From the NCBI RefSeq assembly GCF_023015905.1, contig NZ_JALKBD010000017.1, positions 1-64,000 on the forward strand: 64,000 nt of DNA, in the 5' to 3' direction. The DNA comes from Arenibacter sp. F20364. Its GTDB lineage: Bacteria; Bacteroidota; Bacteroidia; Flavobacteriales; Flavobacteriaceae. Positions 34,021 through 43,408 of the stretch are shown here, one piece after another. Position numbers and translations under genes: made by a program. The stretch's first letter is position 1. Each line of letters opens with the position of its first letter. A model generated the notes under the pieces. That model was given only the letters and a program-made list of their open reading frames with translations. It searched no databases and was not told the DNA's origin.

Positions 34021-35064
34021 TTATGGTTTTAAGGGTTGGTTGCCTGAAATTAGACTCGCTATTATTTTCGTTTGTGGGAATTGTTCCAGGATAATCTTGA
34101 TAAAAACGGTAATTGGTATTGCCATGATCAATCCAGGTACGCCCCAAATATATCCCCATAGCATCAACATTACCAATACGGTAATAATATTAATGGAAAA
34201 AGATTTGCCCATAAATACGGGTTCCAATATGGATCCGAACAAAACCTGTACCCCGGTAATGGACAGGACAAAGAACAAAAGCGTGCTGGATGTCTCCAAT
34301 TCTACAAACGCAAATAACGCTAGTAGTACTACTGAAATAATGGAACCTACCATTTGAACAAAATTTATAGCAAATGCGAACAATCCCCAGAAAATTGGGA
34401 AGCTTACCTCAAAGAACACGCAGGCCAGCCCAATTCCGATTCCCGTAAAAAGACTCACTAGAAACTTGACCTTTATAAATTTGATTAGATCCTTTTCAAC
34501 TTTTACAAACGTTTTAACCGAGGTGTGCTTTTGTTTTAAAATAGTATTGTTCATTAATTTCTGAACGTTTATTGATTCCGCCAGCCAAAGCACAACAAAA
34601 AATACCGTCATCAAAATCATAGTAACCGTATTTCCAATAAAATCCAGGGTGTTCCCAAAGTTGGCCATCATACTTTCTTTGGGGATAAAATTATTAATGA
34701 TGTTTTCTTCCTTGGAATAAGGTATTCCAAGATAATCTTCCATGCCTATCAATAAGGCTTCCAATTTGTTCTCCGCTTTTTCGAAAAAAGCATTGTCTGC
34801 AGAAAGTATTTCCTTGCTGGTAAGTTGTATCAGTTCTCCCCCTATTTTTAAGGCACCAATGAATATTAGTATAACAATAAAAATACTGACGGGTTTGGAT
34901 ACCTTCTTTTTATTGAGCCAGCGCATAATGGGGAGGAACAATAAAGCTATGAACATAGAGAAGATAAGTGGAATAAAAATAAACGACAGAAGCTTTAGTA
35001 AGTAAAACACTAAGGGGATTACTATAATAAGCAATAACTTATTGGTGGTTCTTAACTCGTTCAT
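34021..35064 (-). CDS. AI-2E family transporter
   Basis: A 347-aa membrane protein with about eight helices, beginning LLLIIVIPLVFYLLKLLSFIFIPLIFSMFIALLF in its first two helices. The C-terminal family signature is the GYIWGVPGLIMAIPITVFIKIILE region near residues 305-330. The family (also called UPF0118) includes the reported autoinducer-2 exporter TqsA and sodium/proton antiporters, so a specific substrate is not inferred. It stands alone, converging with the HAD gene and diverging from the SprT-like gene. Confidence 0.9.
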   Translation of the reverse strand: MNELRTTNKLLLIIVIPLVFYLLKLLSFIFIPLIFSMFIALLFLPIMRWLNKKKVSKPVSIFIVILIFIGALKIGGELIQLTSKEILSADNAFFEKAENKLEALLIGMEDYLGIPYSKEENIINNFIPKESMMANFGNTLDFIGNTVTMILMTVFFVVLWLAESINVQKLMNNTILKQKHTSVKTFVKVEKDLIKFIKVKFLVSLFTGIGIGLACVFFEVSFPIFWGLFAFAINFVQMVGSIISVVLLALFAFVELETSSTLLFFVLSITGVQVLFGSILEPVFMGKSFSINIITVLVMLMLWGYIWGVPGLIMAIPITVFIKIILEQFPQTKIIASLISGNQPLKP

Positions 35065-35255
35065 AATTATAATAATAGTTTGTTTTTCGTTGTTTTCAAC
35101 GGGAATGCAAAGTTAGTGGAAAGAAGTCGTCTTTAATCGTTAATAAAAATGTAAATATTCCTTCATTTACATTTTTTTTGGCATCCATAATTGTATTTTG
35201 GATAAAATTTCCTCTTAAGGCAATATCGAATCTTAAAATTTCTAATTTTGTTAGT

Positions 35256-35858
35256 ATGCAGGACACTTTGGAAAAGTATCTTCCTGAAAGGGCGGTAAGT
35301 TTAAGTCTGGAACTTATAAAGGAAAATGGTGTGCATCTTAAGATTGTAAATCAACGGGTTACCCGTCATGGAGATTATAGAAGGATGCCCAACGGGTCCC
35401 ATCAGATTACCGTGAACGCCACTCTAAATAAATATCGATTCTTGATTACTTTGGTTCATGAAATAGCACACCTGGTTGCTTTTGAAAAATATGGACGGAA
35501 AATAAAACCGCACGGATTGGAGTGGAAAAGGACATTTCAATATCTAATGTTGCCATTTTTAAGACCAGAGGTTTTTCCGGCCAACCTTTTACCTATGTTG
35601 GCCAGGCACTTTAGAAATCCAAAAGCCAGTAGTGATACGGACGCTGGCCTATCTGTGGCCTTGAAAAAGTATGATATCCAGGATAAGGAGAAATCTTATA
35701 TTTTTGAATTGCCACATGGAAGCGTTTTCAGGATATACAATGGAAAGCTTTTTAAAAAGCAAAATAAAAGGGTAAAGCGATACGAGTGTGTTGAAGTGGC
35801 TACAGGTAAGGTGTATCTTTTTCAGCCCAATGCCGAAGTGGAATTAATAAAGGATTAA
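35256..35858 (+). CDS. SprT-like zinc metallopeptidase domain protein
   Basis: A 200-aa protein from the ATG at 35256. The longer frame from 35178 crosses the promoter-like spacer and is rejected. The zinc motif is HEIAH (His68, Glu69, His72) in LITLVHEIAHLVAF, with a third His in KPHGLEWKR. SprT/Spartan-type domains cleave DNA-protein crosslinks in eukaryotes; bacterial roles are poorly known. A C-terminal half with basic KKQNKRVKRYECVE may bind nucleic acid or a second metal-free ribbon. It is followed 11 bp later by manC. Confidence 0.85.
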   Translation: MQDTLEKYLPERAVSLSLELIKENGVHLKIVNQRVTRHGDYRRMPNGSHQITVNATLNKYRFLITLVHEIAHLVAFEKYGRKIKPHGLEWKRTFQYLMLPFLRPEVFPANLLPMLARHFRNPKASSDTDAGLSVALKKYDIQDKEKSYIFELPHGSVFRIYNGKLFKKQNKRVKRYECVEVATGKVYLFQPNAEVELIKD

Positions 35859-35869
35859 AGCAAGAAACT

Positions 35870-36949
35870 ATGAATAAAAATTATTATGCAGTTTTAATGG
35901 CAGGTGGTGTTGGGTCTAGATTTTGGCCAATAAGTACAACTGCTTATCCAAAGCAATTCCATGATATGTTGGGTACAGGGGATACCTTGATACAAAAGAC
36001 CTTTAAAAGGTTGGCCAAGTTTGTGCCTATGGAAAATATTTTGATCTTGACCAATGAAAGATATAATGAACTTGTCTTGGAGCAATTGCCAGACGTTAAG
36101 CAAGAGCAAGTAGTCTTGGAGCCCGCTATGCGTAATACGGCTCCTTGTATATTATATGCAGCTTTGAAAATACAGAAAAAAAACCCGGATGCCGTTATGA
36201 TCGTGGCTCCCAGTGATCATTGGATAGAGGATGAGGAAGCATTTGCGAAGGACGTTATAAGCTGTTTTGATAAGTGTGAAAAGGAAAATGTGCTCTGCAC
36301 CTTGGGCATAAAGCCTACTTTTCCCAATACTGGTTTTGGCTATATAGAGTTTGAAAAGAAAGATAACGAACCCTTGAAAAGTGTTCGTCAGTTTAGGGAA
36401 AAACCTGATTATGAAACTGCCAAGGATTTTATAAAGCAAGGAAATTTTTTGTGGAATGCCGGTATTTTTATGTGGAGTGTGAAAACTATAGTAAATGCTT
36501 TTAAAGAATATCAACCGGAACAGTATAATTTATTTCTTAGTGGATTGGAATACTATAATACAGGAAAGGAAAGGGCTTTCATAAATGAGAATTACCCTAA
36601 GGCAGAGAATGTTTCCATAGACTATGCCATTCTAGAACCGTCCAATAATATTTTTGTCCTACCGGCCACTATTGATTGGAACGATCTTGGTACCTGGGGA
36701 TCTTTATACGATAAATTGGAAAAGGACGATAATGACAATGCCTTGGTGAATTGTCAAGTTTTAGCGGAGGATGCCCAGGGGAACATGATTCGTTCCCCCA
36801 AAGGAAAAATTATCGTTATTGATGGATTAAAAGATTATATTGTCGTAGACAAGGAGGAGGTTTTGCTTATATATCCCAAATCCAAGGAGCAGGATATTAA
36901 AAAAGTACTTGTAAAAATTAAGGATAAATTTGGAGATCAGCTGTCGTAA
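35870..36949 (+). CDS. manC: Mannose-1-phosphate guanylyltransferase
   Basis: A 359-aa nucleotidyltransferase making GDP-mannose from mannose 1-phosphate and GTP. The nucleotide-binding signature is VLMAGGVGSRFWPIS, followed by PKQFHDMLG. FREKPDYETAKDFI and FLWNAGIFMW are conserved in the sugar-binding region. It lacks the C-terminal isomerase domain of bifunctional ManC/AlgA, as expected for a 360-aa form. It lies between the SprT-like gene and the DUF389 gene with 2-11 bp gaps, so the three are probably cotranscribed. Confidence 0.92.
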   Translation: MNKNYYAVLMAGGVGSRFWPISTTAYPKQFHDMLGTGDTLIQKTFKRLAKFVPMENILILTNERYNELVLEQLPDVKQEQVVLEPAMRNTAPCILYAALKIQKKNPDAVMIVAPSDHWIEDEEAFAKDVISCFDKCEKENVLCTLGIKPTFPNTGFGYIEFEKKDNEPLKSVRQFREKPDYETAKDFIKQGNFLWNAGIFMWSVKTIVNAFKEYQPEQYNLFLSGLEYYNTGKERAFINENYPKAENVSIDYAILEPSNNIFVLPATIDWNDLGTWGSLYDKLEKDDNDNALVNCQVLAEDAQGNMIRSPKGKIIVIDGLKDYIVVDKEEVLLIYPKSKEQDIKKVLVKIKDKFGDQLS

Positions 36950-36951
36950 TT

Positions 36952-38412
36952 ATGGAGGAAAATTTAAATAAAGATCAGAATCAGGATTTTCCTGAGGGCA
37001 GTGGGCAGGACATTAAGAAGGATTTTACTGGTCTTTTACATGGTATTAAATTATTTCTGGCCGATTTATTGGATATTCGGAATAATACCGATCCGGAGGC
37101 TACCAAAGAGTCGATTATCGCTGATATTCCGTTCAAGGGCCATACATCTTGGATTTTAATATGCTCCATTTTTATTGCATCTGTTGGACTTAATGCCAAT
37201 TCCACGGCAGTAGTTATCGGTGCCATGTTAATATCACCTTTAATGGGCCCTATTTTGGGTATTGGACTGTCTTTGGCCATTAATGATATCGATACCTTGA
37301 GACGGTCCCTCAAGAATTTTACCGTTATGGTAGGTTTAAGTGTTATTACCGCCTTTTTATTCTTTTATTTATTCCCATTGAGAGATGAATCATCGGAGTT
37401 GCTGGCCAGGACGGCGCCGGACATTAGAGATGTGCTAATTGCATTTTTTGGCGGTTTGGCATTGGTAATTGCCCGAGCCAAAAAAGGGACCATTGCCAGC
37501 GTAATTTATGGGGTGGCTATTGCAACAGCTCTGATGCCGCCTTTGTGTACGGTTGGTTTTGGATTGGCCATTGGCAATTTTGGTTACGCCACTGGTGCCA
37601 TGTACCTTTTTACGATAAACACTATTTTTATTGCCTTGGCCACTTTCTTGGTTTTAAAGCTATTGCGTTTTCCAATGGTGCGCTATGCCAATTCACGGCG
37701 CAGAAGGTTTATCGCAAGAATGGCTTCCACGGTAGCTATTTTGGTGATGATTCCTGCCGGATTTACCTTTTACGATGTGTTTCAGGAATCATTGTTTAGA
37801 AAACAGGCCAATCAATTCATTGCCAACCATATTGTGCCCTACAAATTGCCCGGAGAGGGCAGGTATTTGGAGAATTTGACCGATATTCAATTCAAGCACG
37901 GTGAAAATGGTTTTATTGAACTGGTCTTCATGGGAAACGAAACCATTCCGGACAATGTTGTAGCCACTTGGACCACCCAAAAAAATACCTTCGATAAGCT
38001 TAAAAATGTAGAATTGAAAATTGTGCAGGGATCCAAGAATTTAGAAGTGGATCAGATGAAATATGTTAACGAATTGTACGAAGCCAAAAAGGCGGAATTA
38101 CTGAGTAAGGAACAGCAGATTCAGGTATTAAAGGAGGAGGTCGGAAAAATGAGCAAGATTGTTGAGCAGCAGATACCTTTTCAGGATATAAGTGCGGAAG
38201 CTAAGGCCAACTACGAGAATTTGACCAATTTAGGCTTTTCCTATACTATTACAACGGATTTTAATAAACTGGATACCGTCCCAGTATTTAATGTACAATG
38301 GAAAAAAGGATTACCTGCCCAGCAAATAAAAACCGATTCCCAAAAATTAGCGGATTGGTTGCGCTTAAGACTAAAGAATTCTAAGATTCAAGTTAGGGAA
38401 ATGCAGAGTTAA
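36952..38412 (+). CDS. DUF389 domain membrane protein
   Basis: A 486-aa protein with a DUF389 core. Six or so helices cover residues about 60-270, including VVIGAMLISPLMGPILGIGLSLAIND and VIYGVAIATALMPPLCTVGFGLAIGNFGYATGAMYLF, both strongly conserved. The C-terminal soluble half contains a coiled coil (EAKKAELLSKEQQIQVLKEEVGKMSKIVEQQ over about 31 residues). The family function is unknown. It starts 2 bp after manC and overlaps the convergent ABC gene by four bases. Confidence 0.88.
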   Translation: MEENLNKDQNQDFPEGSGQDIKKDFTGLLHGIKLFLADLLDIRNNTDPEATKESIIADIPFKGHTSWILICSIFIASVGLNANSTAVVIGAMLISPLMGPILGIGLSLAINDIDTLRRSLKNFTVMVGLSVITAFLFFYLFPLRDESSELLARTAPDIRDVLIAFFGGLALVIARAKKGTIASVIYGVAIATALMPPLCTVGFGLAIGNFGYATGAMYLFTINTIFIALATFLVLKLLRFPMVRYANSRRRRFIARMASTVAILVMIPAGFTFYDVFQESLFRKQANQFIANHIVPYKLPGEGRYLENLTDIQFKHGENGFIELVFMGNETIPDNVVATWTTQKNTFDKLKNVELKIVQGSKNLEVDQMKYVNELYEAKKAELLSKEQQIQVLKEEVGKMSKIVEQQIPFQDISAEAKANYENLTNLGFSYTITTDFNKLDTVPVFNVQWKKGLPAQQIKTDSQKLADWLRLRLKNSKIQVREMQS

Positions 38413-39176
38413 TTCCGCTCCTCTAAATACATCTGACGTACCTTCTTAAATAATTCCGATGAATAAACAAAGTCGGTCACAGCTTCATTTTCAGTCTTAA
38501 AAATTTCTTTATTACTGCCTTCCCATTCCTTTAGACCATTTTTTAGGAAAATGATCTTCTCGCCAATTTCCATAACAGAATTCATGTCATGGGTATTGAT
38601 TACCGTTGTAATATCGTATTCTTGGGTAATTTCATGGATTAGATTGTCAATAAGGATAGCTGTTTTTGGATCCAATCCCGAATTGGGTTCATCACAAAAT
38701 AGGTATTTTGGATTCATAACAATAGCCCTTGCAATGGCAACCCGCTTTTGCATTCCGCCGGATATTTCTGAAGGAAATTTATTGTGGGCATCAACTAGGT
38801 TTACACGCTTAAGTACAAAATCTACCCGATCTTGCATTTCTGATTTGGATTGTTTGGTGAACATGCCCAAGGGAAACATAACATTGCCCTGTACCGTCAT
38901 GGAATCGAAGAGGGCGCTACCCTGAAATACCATTCCCATTTCTTGTCTTAGGTTTCGTTGTTCACTTGCGGATAGTTTGGAATAGACTTTTCCGTCGTAA
39001 CTAATACTGCCCTCATCGGGCGTAAAGAGGCCCAAGAGACATTTTAAAAAGACCGTTTTTCCGGAACCGCTTTGTCCAATAATTAGATTGGTCTTGCCTT
39101 TTTCAAAGTGGGCAGTGATACCTTTTAATACATGGCTTTCCCCAAAAGATTTATGTATGTTGTCTACTTCTATCAT
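38409..39176 (-). CDS. ABC transporter ATP-binding protein, MlaF-like
   Basis: A 255-aa ATPase from the ATG at 39176, which overlaps the permease stop by one base (TAATG) and so is translationally coupled. It has Walker A GQSGSGKTVF, the signature ISGGMQKRVAIARAI, Walker B YLFCDEPNSGLDP and the H-loop VINTHDMNS. ISGGMQKR is typical of the MlaF/Mkl group that powers phospholipid or lipid transport between membranes. It is paired with a MlaE-type permease. Confidence 0.9.
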   Translation of the reverse strand: MIEVDNIHKSFGESHVLKGITAHFEKGKTNLIIGQSGSGKTVFLKCLLGLFTPDEGSISYDGKVYSKLSASEQRNLRQEMGMVFQGSALFDSMTVQGNVMFPLGMFTKQSKSEMQDRVDFVLKRVNLVDAHNKFPSEISGGMQKRVAIARAIVMNPKYLFCDEPNSGLDPKTAILIDNLIHEITQEYDITTVINTHDMNSVMEIGEKIIFLKNGLKEWEGSNKEIFKTENEAVTDFVYSSELFKKVRQMYLEERN

Positions 39177-39913
39177 TAGCCCAAAAGTAATTGTGTTAGG
39201 ATATAATTTATAATAATGATCACAACACTTGTCCAAACAAAGGCCGTGGTGCTGGCCTTGCCAACTTCCAAAGCCCCGCCTTTCATATAGTATCCGTGAA
39301 ATGAAGGTATGGTAGCGATAATTAGTGCAAAGACTATCGATTTTATAAAGGAATATGTAACGTGAAACGGAATAAAGTCCAATTGCAGGCCTTCAACAAA
39401 GTCGGCACTGGAACTAAATCCTCCAAAAACACCTGCAGTCCACCCTCCAAAGATGCCCACATACATAGCTATGGCAATGACAAAAGGATAGAACAACATC
39501 GCTATTATTTTAGGAAAAACTAGATAGTTCAAAGAATTTACCCCCATGATTTCCAATGCATCAATTTGTTCGGTTACCCGCATGGTACCTATACTCGAGG
39601 TTATGTAAGAGCCAACTTTACCGGCCATAATGATAGAAGTGAACGTTGGTGCAAATTCGAGTATTACCGATTGCCTTGTGGCAAACCCAATTAGATTTCG
39701 AGGTATAAGTGGATTGGTAATGTTCAAGGCGGTCTGTATGGAAACTACGCCCCCTATAAAGAAGGAAATGAAAATAATTATTCCCATGGAACCATATACG
39801 AGTTCGTCAATTTCCTTTAATATTAGGGTTTTCATTATGGACCATTTGGTGGGTTTTTTGAAAACCTCCTTGATCATTATAAAATAGCTGCCGATTGATG
39901 CTAGGTAATTCAT
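39176..39913 (-). CDS. ABC transporter permease, MlaE-like
   Basis: A 245-aa inner-membrane permease of the MlaE/YrbE family with five to six helices. It shows IIIFISFFIGGVVSIQTALNI, the family-typical REQ-like RVTEQIDALEIMGVNSLNYLVFPKIIAMLFYPF, and a C-terminal GVLILINYILTQLLLG-like helix. With MlaF it would move lipids across the envelope. The substrate-binding MCE/MlaD partner is not adjacent and must lie elsewhere if present. Confidence 0.9.
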   Translation of the reverse strand: MNYLASIGSYFIMIKEVFKKPTKWSIMKTLILKEIDELVYGSMGIIIFISFFIGGVVSIQTALNITNPLIPRNLIGFATRQSVILEFAPTFTSIIMAGKVGSYITSSIGTMRVTEQIDALEIMGVNSLNYLVFPKIIAMLFYPFVIAIAMYVGIFGGWTAGVFGGFSSSADFVEGLQLDFIPFHVTYSFIKSIVFALIIATIPSFHGYYMKGGALEVGKASTTAFVWTSVVIIIINYILTQLLLG

Positions 39914-40029
39914 TCAATATAAAATATTGCTTAGGTACGTAAAAATAACAATATTAAGAATCATTTAACTTCCAATTAAAATTTAAAGGTTTTATTTCTA
40001 TATTTTTGTTGCTATAAAAAGAATAAAGA

Positions 40030-41733
40030 ATGCAAAGTAACAGTCTATTATTACTGCTTTTAATGCTTGTAACAGGATTTAACCCCATTGGGGCAGATGC
40101 CCAAAGGAAATCTAAAAAAGGGAGGGTTGAGGCCATAAAAAATACGGAAATTGTTGCCAATCCAAATATTGCTGCCACTCCCAAATTAGTGGTCGGAATT
40201 GTGGTAGATCAGATGCGGTACGATTATTTGACCCGTTTTTGGGATCAATATGGTGATGGTGGATTTAAGCGTTTGGTCAATGAAGGATTTAATTGTAAAA
40301 ACAATCATTTTAATTATGCCCCGACGGTGACCGGAGCGGGACATGCCTCGGTTTATACTGGAACTACCCCATCTGTCCATGGTATAATTGGTAACGATTG
40401 GTATGATAAATATGCGGATGAAAGTGTTTACTGCGCAGGAGACCCCAATGCCAACTCAGTTGGAACATCTTCCGATGCGGGAAAAATGTCCCCCCACAGA
40501 ATTCAAACCACCACCATAACGGACCAAGTAAGGTTGCATACCCAAATGCGCGGAAAAGTAATTGCTGTTGCTATAAAAGATAGAGGCGCCGTTCTGCCCG
40601 GTGGTCATACGGCCAATGCCGCATATTGGTTTGATGGCGGAGCCGAAGGCAATTGGATTAGCAGTTCTTATTATATGGACGAATTGCCTGCATGGGTCAT
40701 TGATTTTAATACGCAAAAAAGTGTAGCTAAATACAAAAAGCCATGGACCACCCTTAAGGATATCAATAGCTATATAGAAAGTGGTGTTGATGATAATAAT
40801 TACGAGGGTCTTTTTGATGGTCAATCCGCTCCAACCTTTCCTCACGATTTAGTTAGCTTGTGGGATAAGAATGGCAAATATAGCATCCTAAAAAGCACCC
40901 CATATGGCAATAGTCTAACCGCTGATTTTGCTTTGGAAGCTGTGGATAAGGAGTCCCTTGGAACTGATAGGTTTACGGACTTTCTGGCAATAAGCTTTTC
41001 AAGTACGGATTATGTGGGTCATAAATGGGGGGTGAATTCAAAGGAGATAGAGGATACCTATCTGCGTTTGGACCAAGATTTAAAACGTCTTTTTGATTCC
41101 TTGGACAAAAAAGTGGGAACAGGTGAATATACCGTTTTTCTAACTGCAGATCATGCAGCTATTAATGTCCCGGCTTTTTTAAGGGATCAGAAGCTTCCCG
41201 GTGGAGTGGTGGAATCAAAAAAAATGGACGATCGACTAACAGAATATTTGAAATATACTTATGGGACCACGGATATTGTGAAGAAGACATCCAACAATCA
41301 GTTGTTTTTGGATTATAAGGTGATCAAGAGTTTGGATTTGGACATGGATGATGTGGAGGAAGAATTGGCTTTGGAGCTAATTCAATATGACGGTATTTAT
41401 AAGGTTTTTACCGCCAACCAGATGTGGCAGAACCAATATACCAGCGGAATACCTTACATAGTTCAGAACGGATTTAATCAAAAACGTTCAGGAGATGTGC
41501 TTTTTGTTTTCGATCCGGGAAGTGGAAAATACGGTGATACAGGTTCAACACATGGGTCCCCATGGAACTACGATACACACGCACCCTTGTTATTTTATGG
41601 GAAAGGTATCAAGAAGGGGAGTACGGTAAGTAGAACTGAAATTCCGGACATAGCTCCTACAATAGCCGCCTTAATGGGCATGAACGCTCCTTCTGGAACT
41701 ACGGGAGAGCCGATTGAAGCGGTAATAGAATAA
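40030..41733 (+). CDS. pafA: PafA-type alkaline phosphatase
   Basis: A 567-aa secreted phosphatase of the alkaline phosphatase superfamily with a signal peptide (LLLLLLMLVTGFNPIGADAQ, cleavage near residue 25). Metal and active-site elements are VVDQMRYDY, the probable nucleophile Thr101 in PTVTGAGHA, Asn in IIGNDWYD, Lys and Arg in IKDRGAVLPGG, FSSTDYVGHKWG and LTADHAA. The Lys-Arg pair in place of the classical Arg is the PafA hallmark. It releases phosphate from diverse monoesters. It is an isolated gene with a following hairpin terminator. Confidence 0.93.
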   Translation: MQSNSLLLLLLMLVTGFNPIGADAQRKSKKGRVEAIKNTEIVANPNIAATPKLVVGIVVDQMRYDYLTRFWDQYGDGGFKRLVNEGFNCKNNHFNYAPTVTGAGHASVYTGTTPSVHGIIGNDWYDKYADESVYCAGDPNANSVGTSSDAGKMSPHRIQTTTITDQVRLHTQMRGKVIAVAIKDRGAVLPGGHTANAAYWFDGGAEGNWISSSYYMDELPAWVIDFNTQKSVAKYKKPWTTLKDINSYIESGVDDNNYEGLFDGQSAPTFPHDLVSLWDKNGKYSILKSTPYGNSLTADFALEAVDKESLGTDRFTDFLAISFSSTDYVGHKWGVNSKEIEDTYLRLDQDLKRLFDSLDKKVGTGEYTVFLTADHAAINVPAFLRDQKLPGGVVESKKMDDRLTEYLKYTYGTTDIVKKTSNNQLFLDYKVIKSLDLDMDDVEEELALELIQYDGIYKVFTANQMWQNQYTSGIPYIVQNGFNQKRSGDVLFVFDPGSGKYGDTGSTHGSPWNYDTHAPLLFYGKGIKKGSTVSRTEIPDIAPTIAALMGMNAPSGTTGEPIEAVIE

Positions 41734-41756
41734 AAGCAAGTTTTCTTGTAAAATCG

Positions 41757-41801
41757 AAAAAAGCCAGGCTTTTCTTATGGGAAGAGTTTGGCTTTTATTT
41801 T
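41757..41801 (+). terminator. Terminator after pafA, overlapping glycosyltransferase 3' end
   Basis: AAAAGCCA (41759-41766) pairs with TGGCTTTT (41789-41796), and the GGCTTTTC/GGGAAGAGTT interior extends the stem; ATTTTT follows. The right arm lies inside the last codons of the convergent glycosyltransferase gene. Confidence 0.65.
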
Positions 41802-42629
41802 TCTCCATCGCAGCTGGCGAATAAACTTGCCCTCTACTGGGTTTACGAGAAAATCCAATTTTTCTTTCCTGGCCAAAAAATATCCTTGAAGATTATCTAA
41901 AAATGCCCTAGGTTTTTTTTGTTTCAAGGCCATTTTTATAGAAGCAATAAGGGTAATTGGAAACCCATATCTCAAGGTGTACATGGCCTTACCTTGAAGT
42001 AATTTGGCTTTTTTGTTATAAGCATCTCCCATGGGTCTCAAATGTTTGGCCTTCAAGTTGCTATCGGTGTAGATATTAAAACCGTTGTATTGGGCAAGTA
42101 GCTCATCTACTGTGTCCCAACCCATGGCGGTTTTAAGGCCGCCAATGGCTTTAAAGCATCTTTTGCTGTATGCCTTAAAGGCACCGCGCACATGGTCTTT
42201 GTCCATGGGGTGATTTAATTTCCATTCACCGTTCTTGTCCAATTCATAGGCAAATCCGCCAGCAATTCCAATTTTTGCATCTTTTGAAAATATCTTGGTT
42301 ATTTTTTCAAAATAGGAATCAGGGAGAATTATGTCGGCATCCAACTTAACTATAAAGTCATAGTCTTCATTCAACTGTTCCAAGCCTTTGTTGAAGGCAT
42401 TAATGACCTTGCTACCTGGCATATGGGCGGTGGAGGATTTTGTATTGATTTTTGAAATAAAATCATATTTGGTAGAAAAGTCATCTATTATATTCTCAGT
42501 ATTATCAGATGAGTTATCATTTACAACAATAACTTGTTTTGGAAGAATGGTTTGTTTAACCACAGATTGTAAGACATCCCTTAAGAATTGGCTTTCGTTA
42601 TGTGCTGGGATGATAATATAGTATTCCAC
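41775..42629 (-). CDS. Glycosyltransferase family 2 protein
   Basis: A 284-aa GT-A-fold glycosyltransferase. The nucleotide-sugar site is shown by YYIIIPAHNESQFLRDVLQ, VIVVNDNSSDNT and the DxD-type FIVKLDADIILP near residue 98. An acidic GWDTVDELLA motif about residues 165-175 is the likely catalytic base. The C-terminus is basic and may touch the membrane. It probably acts in envelope polysaccharide or lipid-carrier assembly. Neighbours are a methyltransferase-like gene and a KAS III-like gene on the same strand. Confidence 0.88.
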   Translation of the reverse strand: MEYYIIIPAHNESQFLRDVLQSVVKQTILPKQVIVVNDNSSDNTENIIDDFSTKYDFISKINTKSSTAHMPGSKVINAFNKGLEQLNEDYDFIVKLDADIILPDSYFEKITKIFSKDAKIGIAGGFAYELDKNGEWKLNHPMDKDHVRGAFKAYSKRCFKAIGGLKTAMGWDTVDELLAQYNGFNIYTDSNLKAKHLRPMGDAYNKKAKLLQGKAMYTLRYGFPITLIASIKMALKQKKPRAFLDNLQGYFLARKEKLDFLVNPVEGKFIRQLRWRKIKAKLFP

Positions 42630-42754
42630 GGATAAAAAGTTATTTGTTTTTAGAGGTCTGGCCAGTTCCCTTTCTTTCTGTCCTAGCCAGATGTCGTCAA
42701 CATTTCTACAGGTATACGCTTTATTTTGATTAGGGTGTAATTAAGTGATCGACT

Positions 42755-43312
42755 TTACTTTTTGGTCTTGGCAGAGTTTAATTCCGGTCTATTTTTTCTT
42801 TCTGCATACACAATGTAATATCTCGGAGTAATACTCCGTAACAATGGCCTTATCCCTATTTTTTTTACAGGGTTGGTCCATTTTGCACTGTCTTTTATTT
42901 CCCATCCGGCCTTTTCCAATAGCCAATCAAACTGCCAGTCTTCAAACTCGTGATAGTGTCTGTCCCAAGGATCGGTTTTGCTCCTATAGGCAGGTGAAAA
43001 CCATAATCTTAATGGGATGCTGGCCACCAATTTCTCTGTTTTTATTTGCCTAAGAATATTAAATGGGGCCAATAAATGTTCAAAGATTTCAAAAGCAGTG
43101 GTAACTTCTGCCGTTGTGGACACGGCCGAGGAGAAATCAAGATCCAAATCTTCGCCTTTTGTGTTTTCCACTTGGTAGCCATTTTCCTTCATGATCTTTG
43201 AAAAGGGATTTTCTACCCCTAAATCTATGATGGATTGGTCTGTAGAAATGTGTTTTTGCAGAAAAGCAAGGGTATGTTTAAAACGTTTGTTCGGGAAGGT
43301 TCTTTCGTACAT
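42755..43312 (-). CDS. Methyltransferase-like protein
   Basis: A 185-aa protein from the ATG at 43312; the frame extends to 43375 but those codons are basic and non-conserved. It has the outline of a class I SAM-dependent methyltransferase: IIDLGVENPFSKIMKENGY at the motif I position, then FEIFEHLLAPFNIL (motif III-like) and LVASIPLRLWF. However, motif I lacks the usual GxGxG, reading DLGVENP, so SAM binding is uncertain. Many Bacteroidetes genomes place such proteins near glycosyltransferases. Function unproven. Confidence 0.65.
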   Translation of the reverse strand: MYERTFPNKRFKHTLAFLQKHISTDQSIIDLGVENPFSKIMKENGYQVENTKGEDLDLDFSSAVSTTAEVTTAFEIFEHLLAPFNILRQIKTEKLVASIPLRLWFSPAYRSKTDPWDRHYHEFEDWQFDWLLEKAGWEIKDSAKWTNPVKKIGIRPLLRSITPRYYIVYAERKNRPELNSAKTKK

Positions 43313-43408
43313 CAGCAATGATCTGGTTTGTTGTTTAACATGTTTTTTACGGCTTAATCCTATAACCAGAAACAAAGATATTTGAAAAAGCGATTAGTGG
43401 TCTATAGA

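Noticed and set aside
33998-34024. ATAACCA/TGGTTAT inverted repeat between the HAD and AI-2E genes
   Set aside because: A 7-bp AT-rich stem with a 13-base loop and no T run is too weak for a terminator call.
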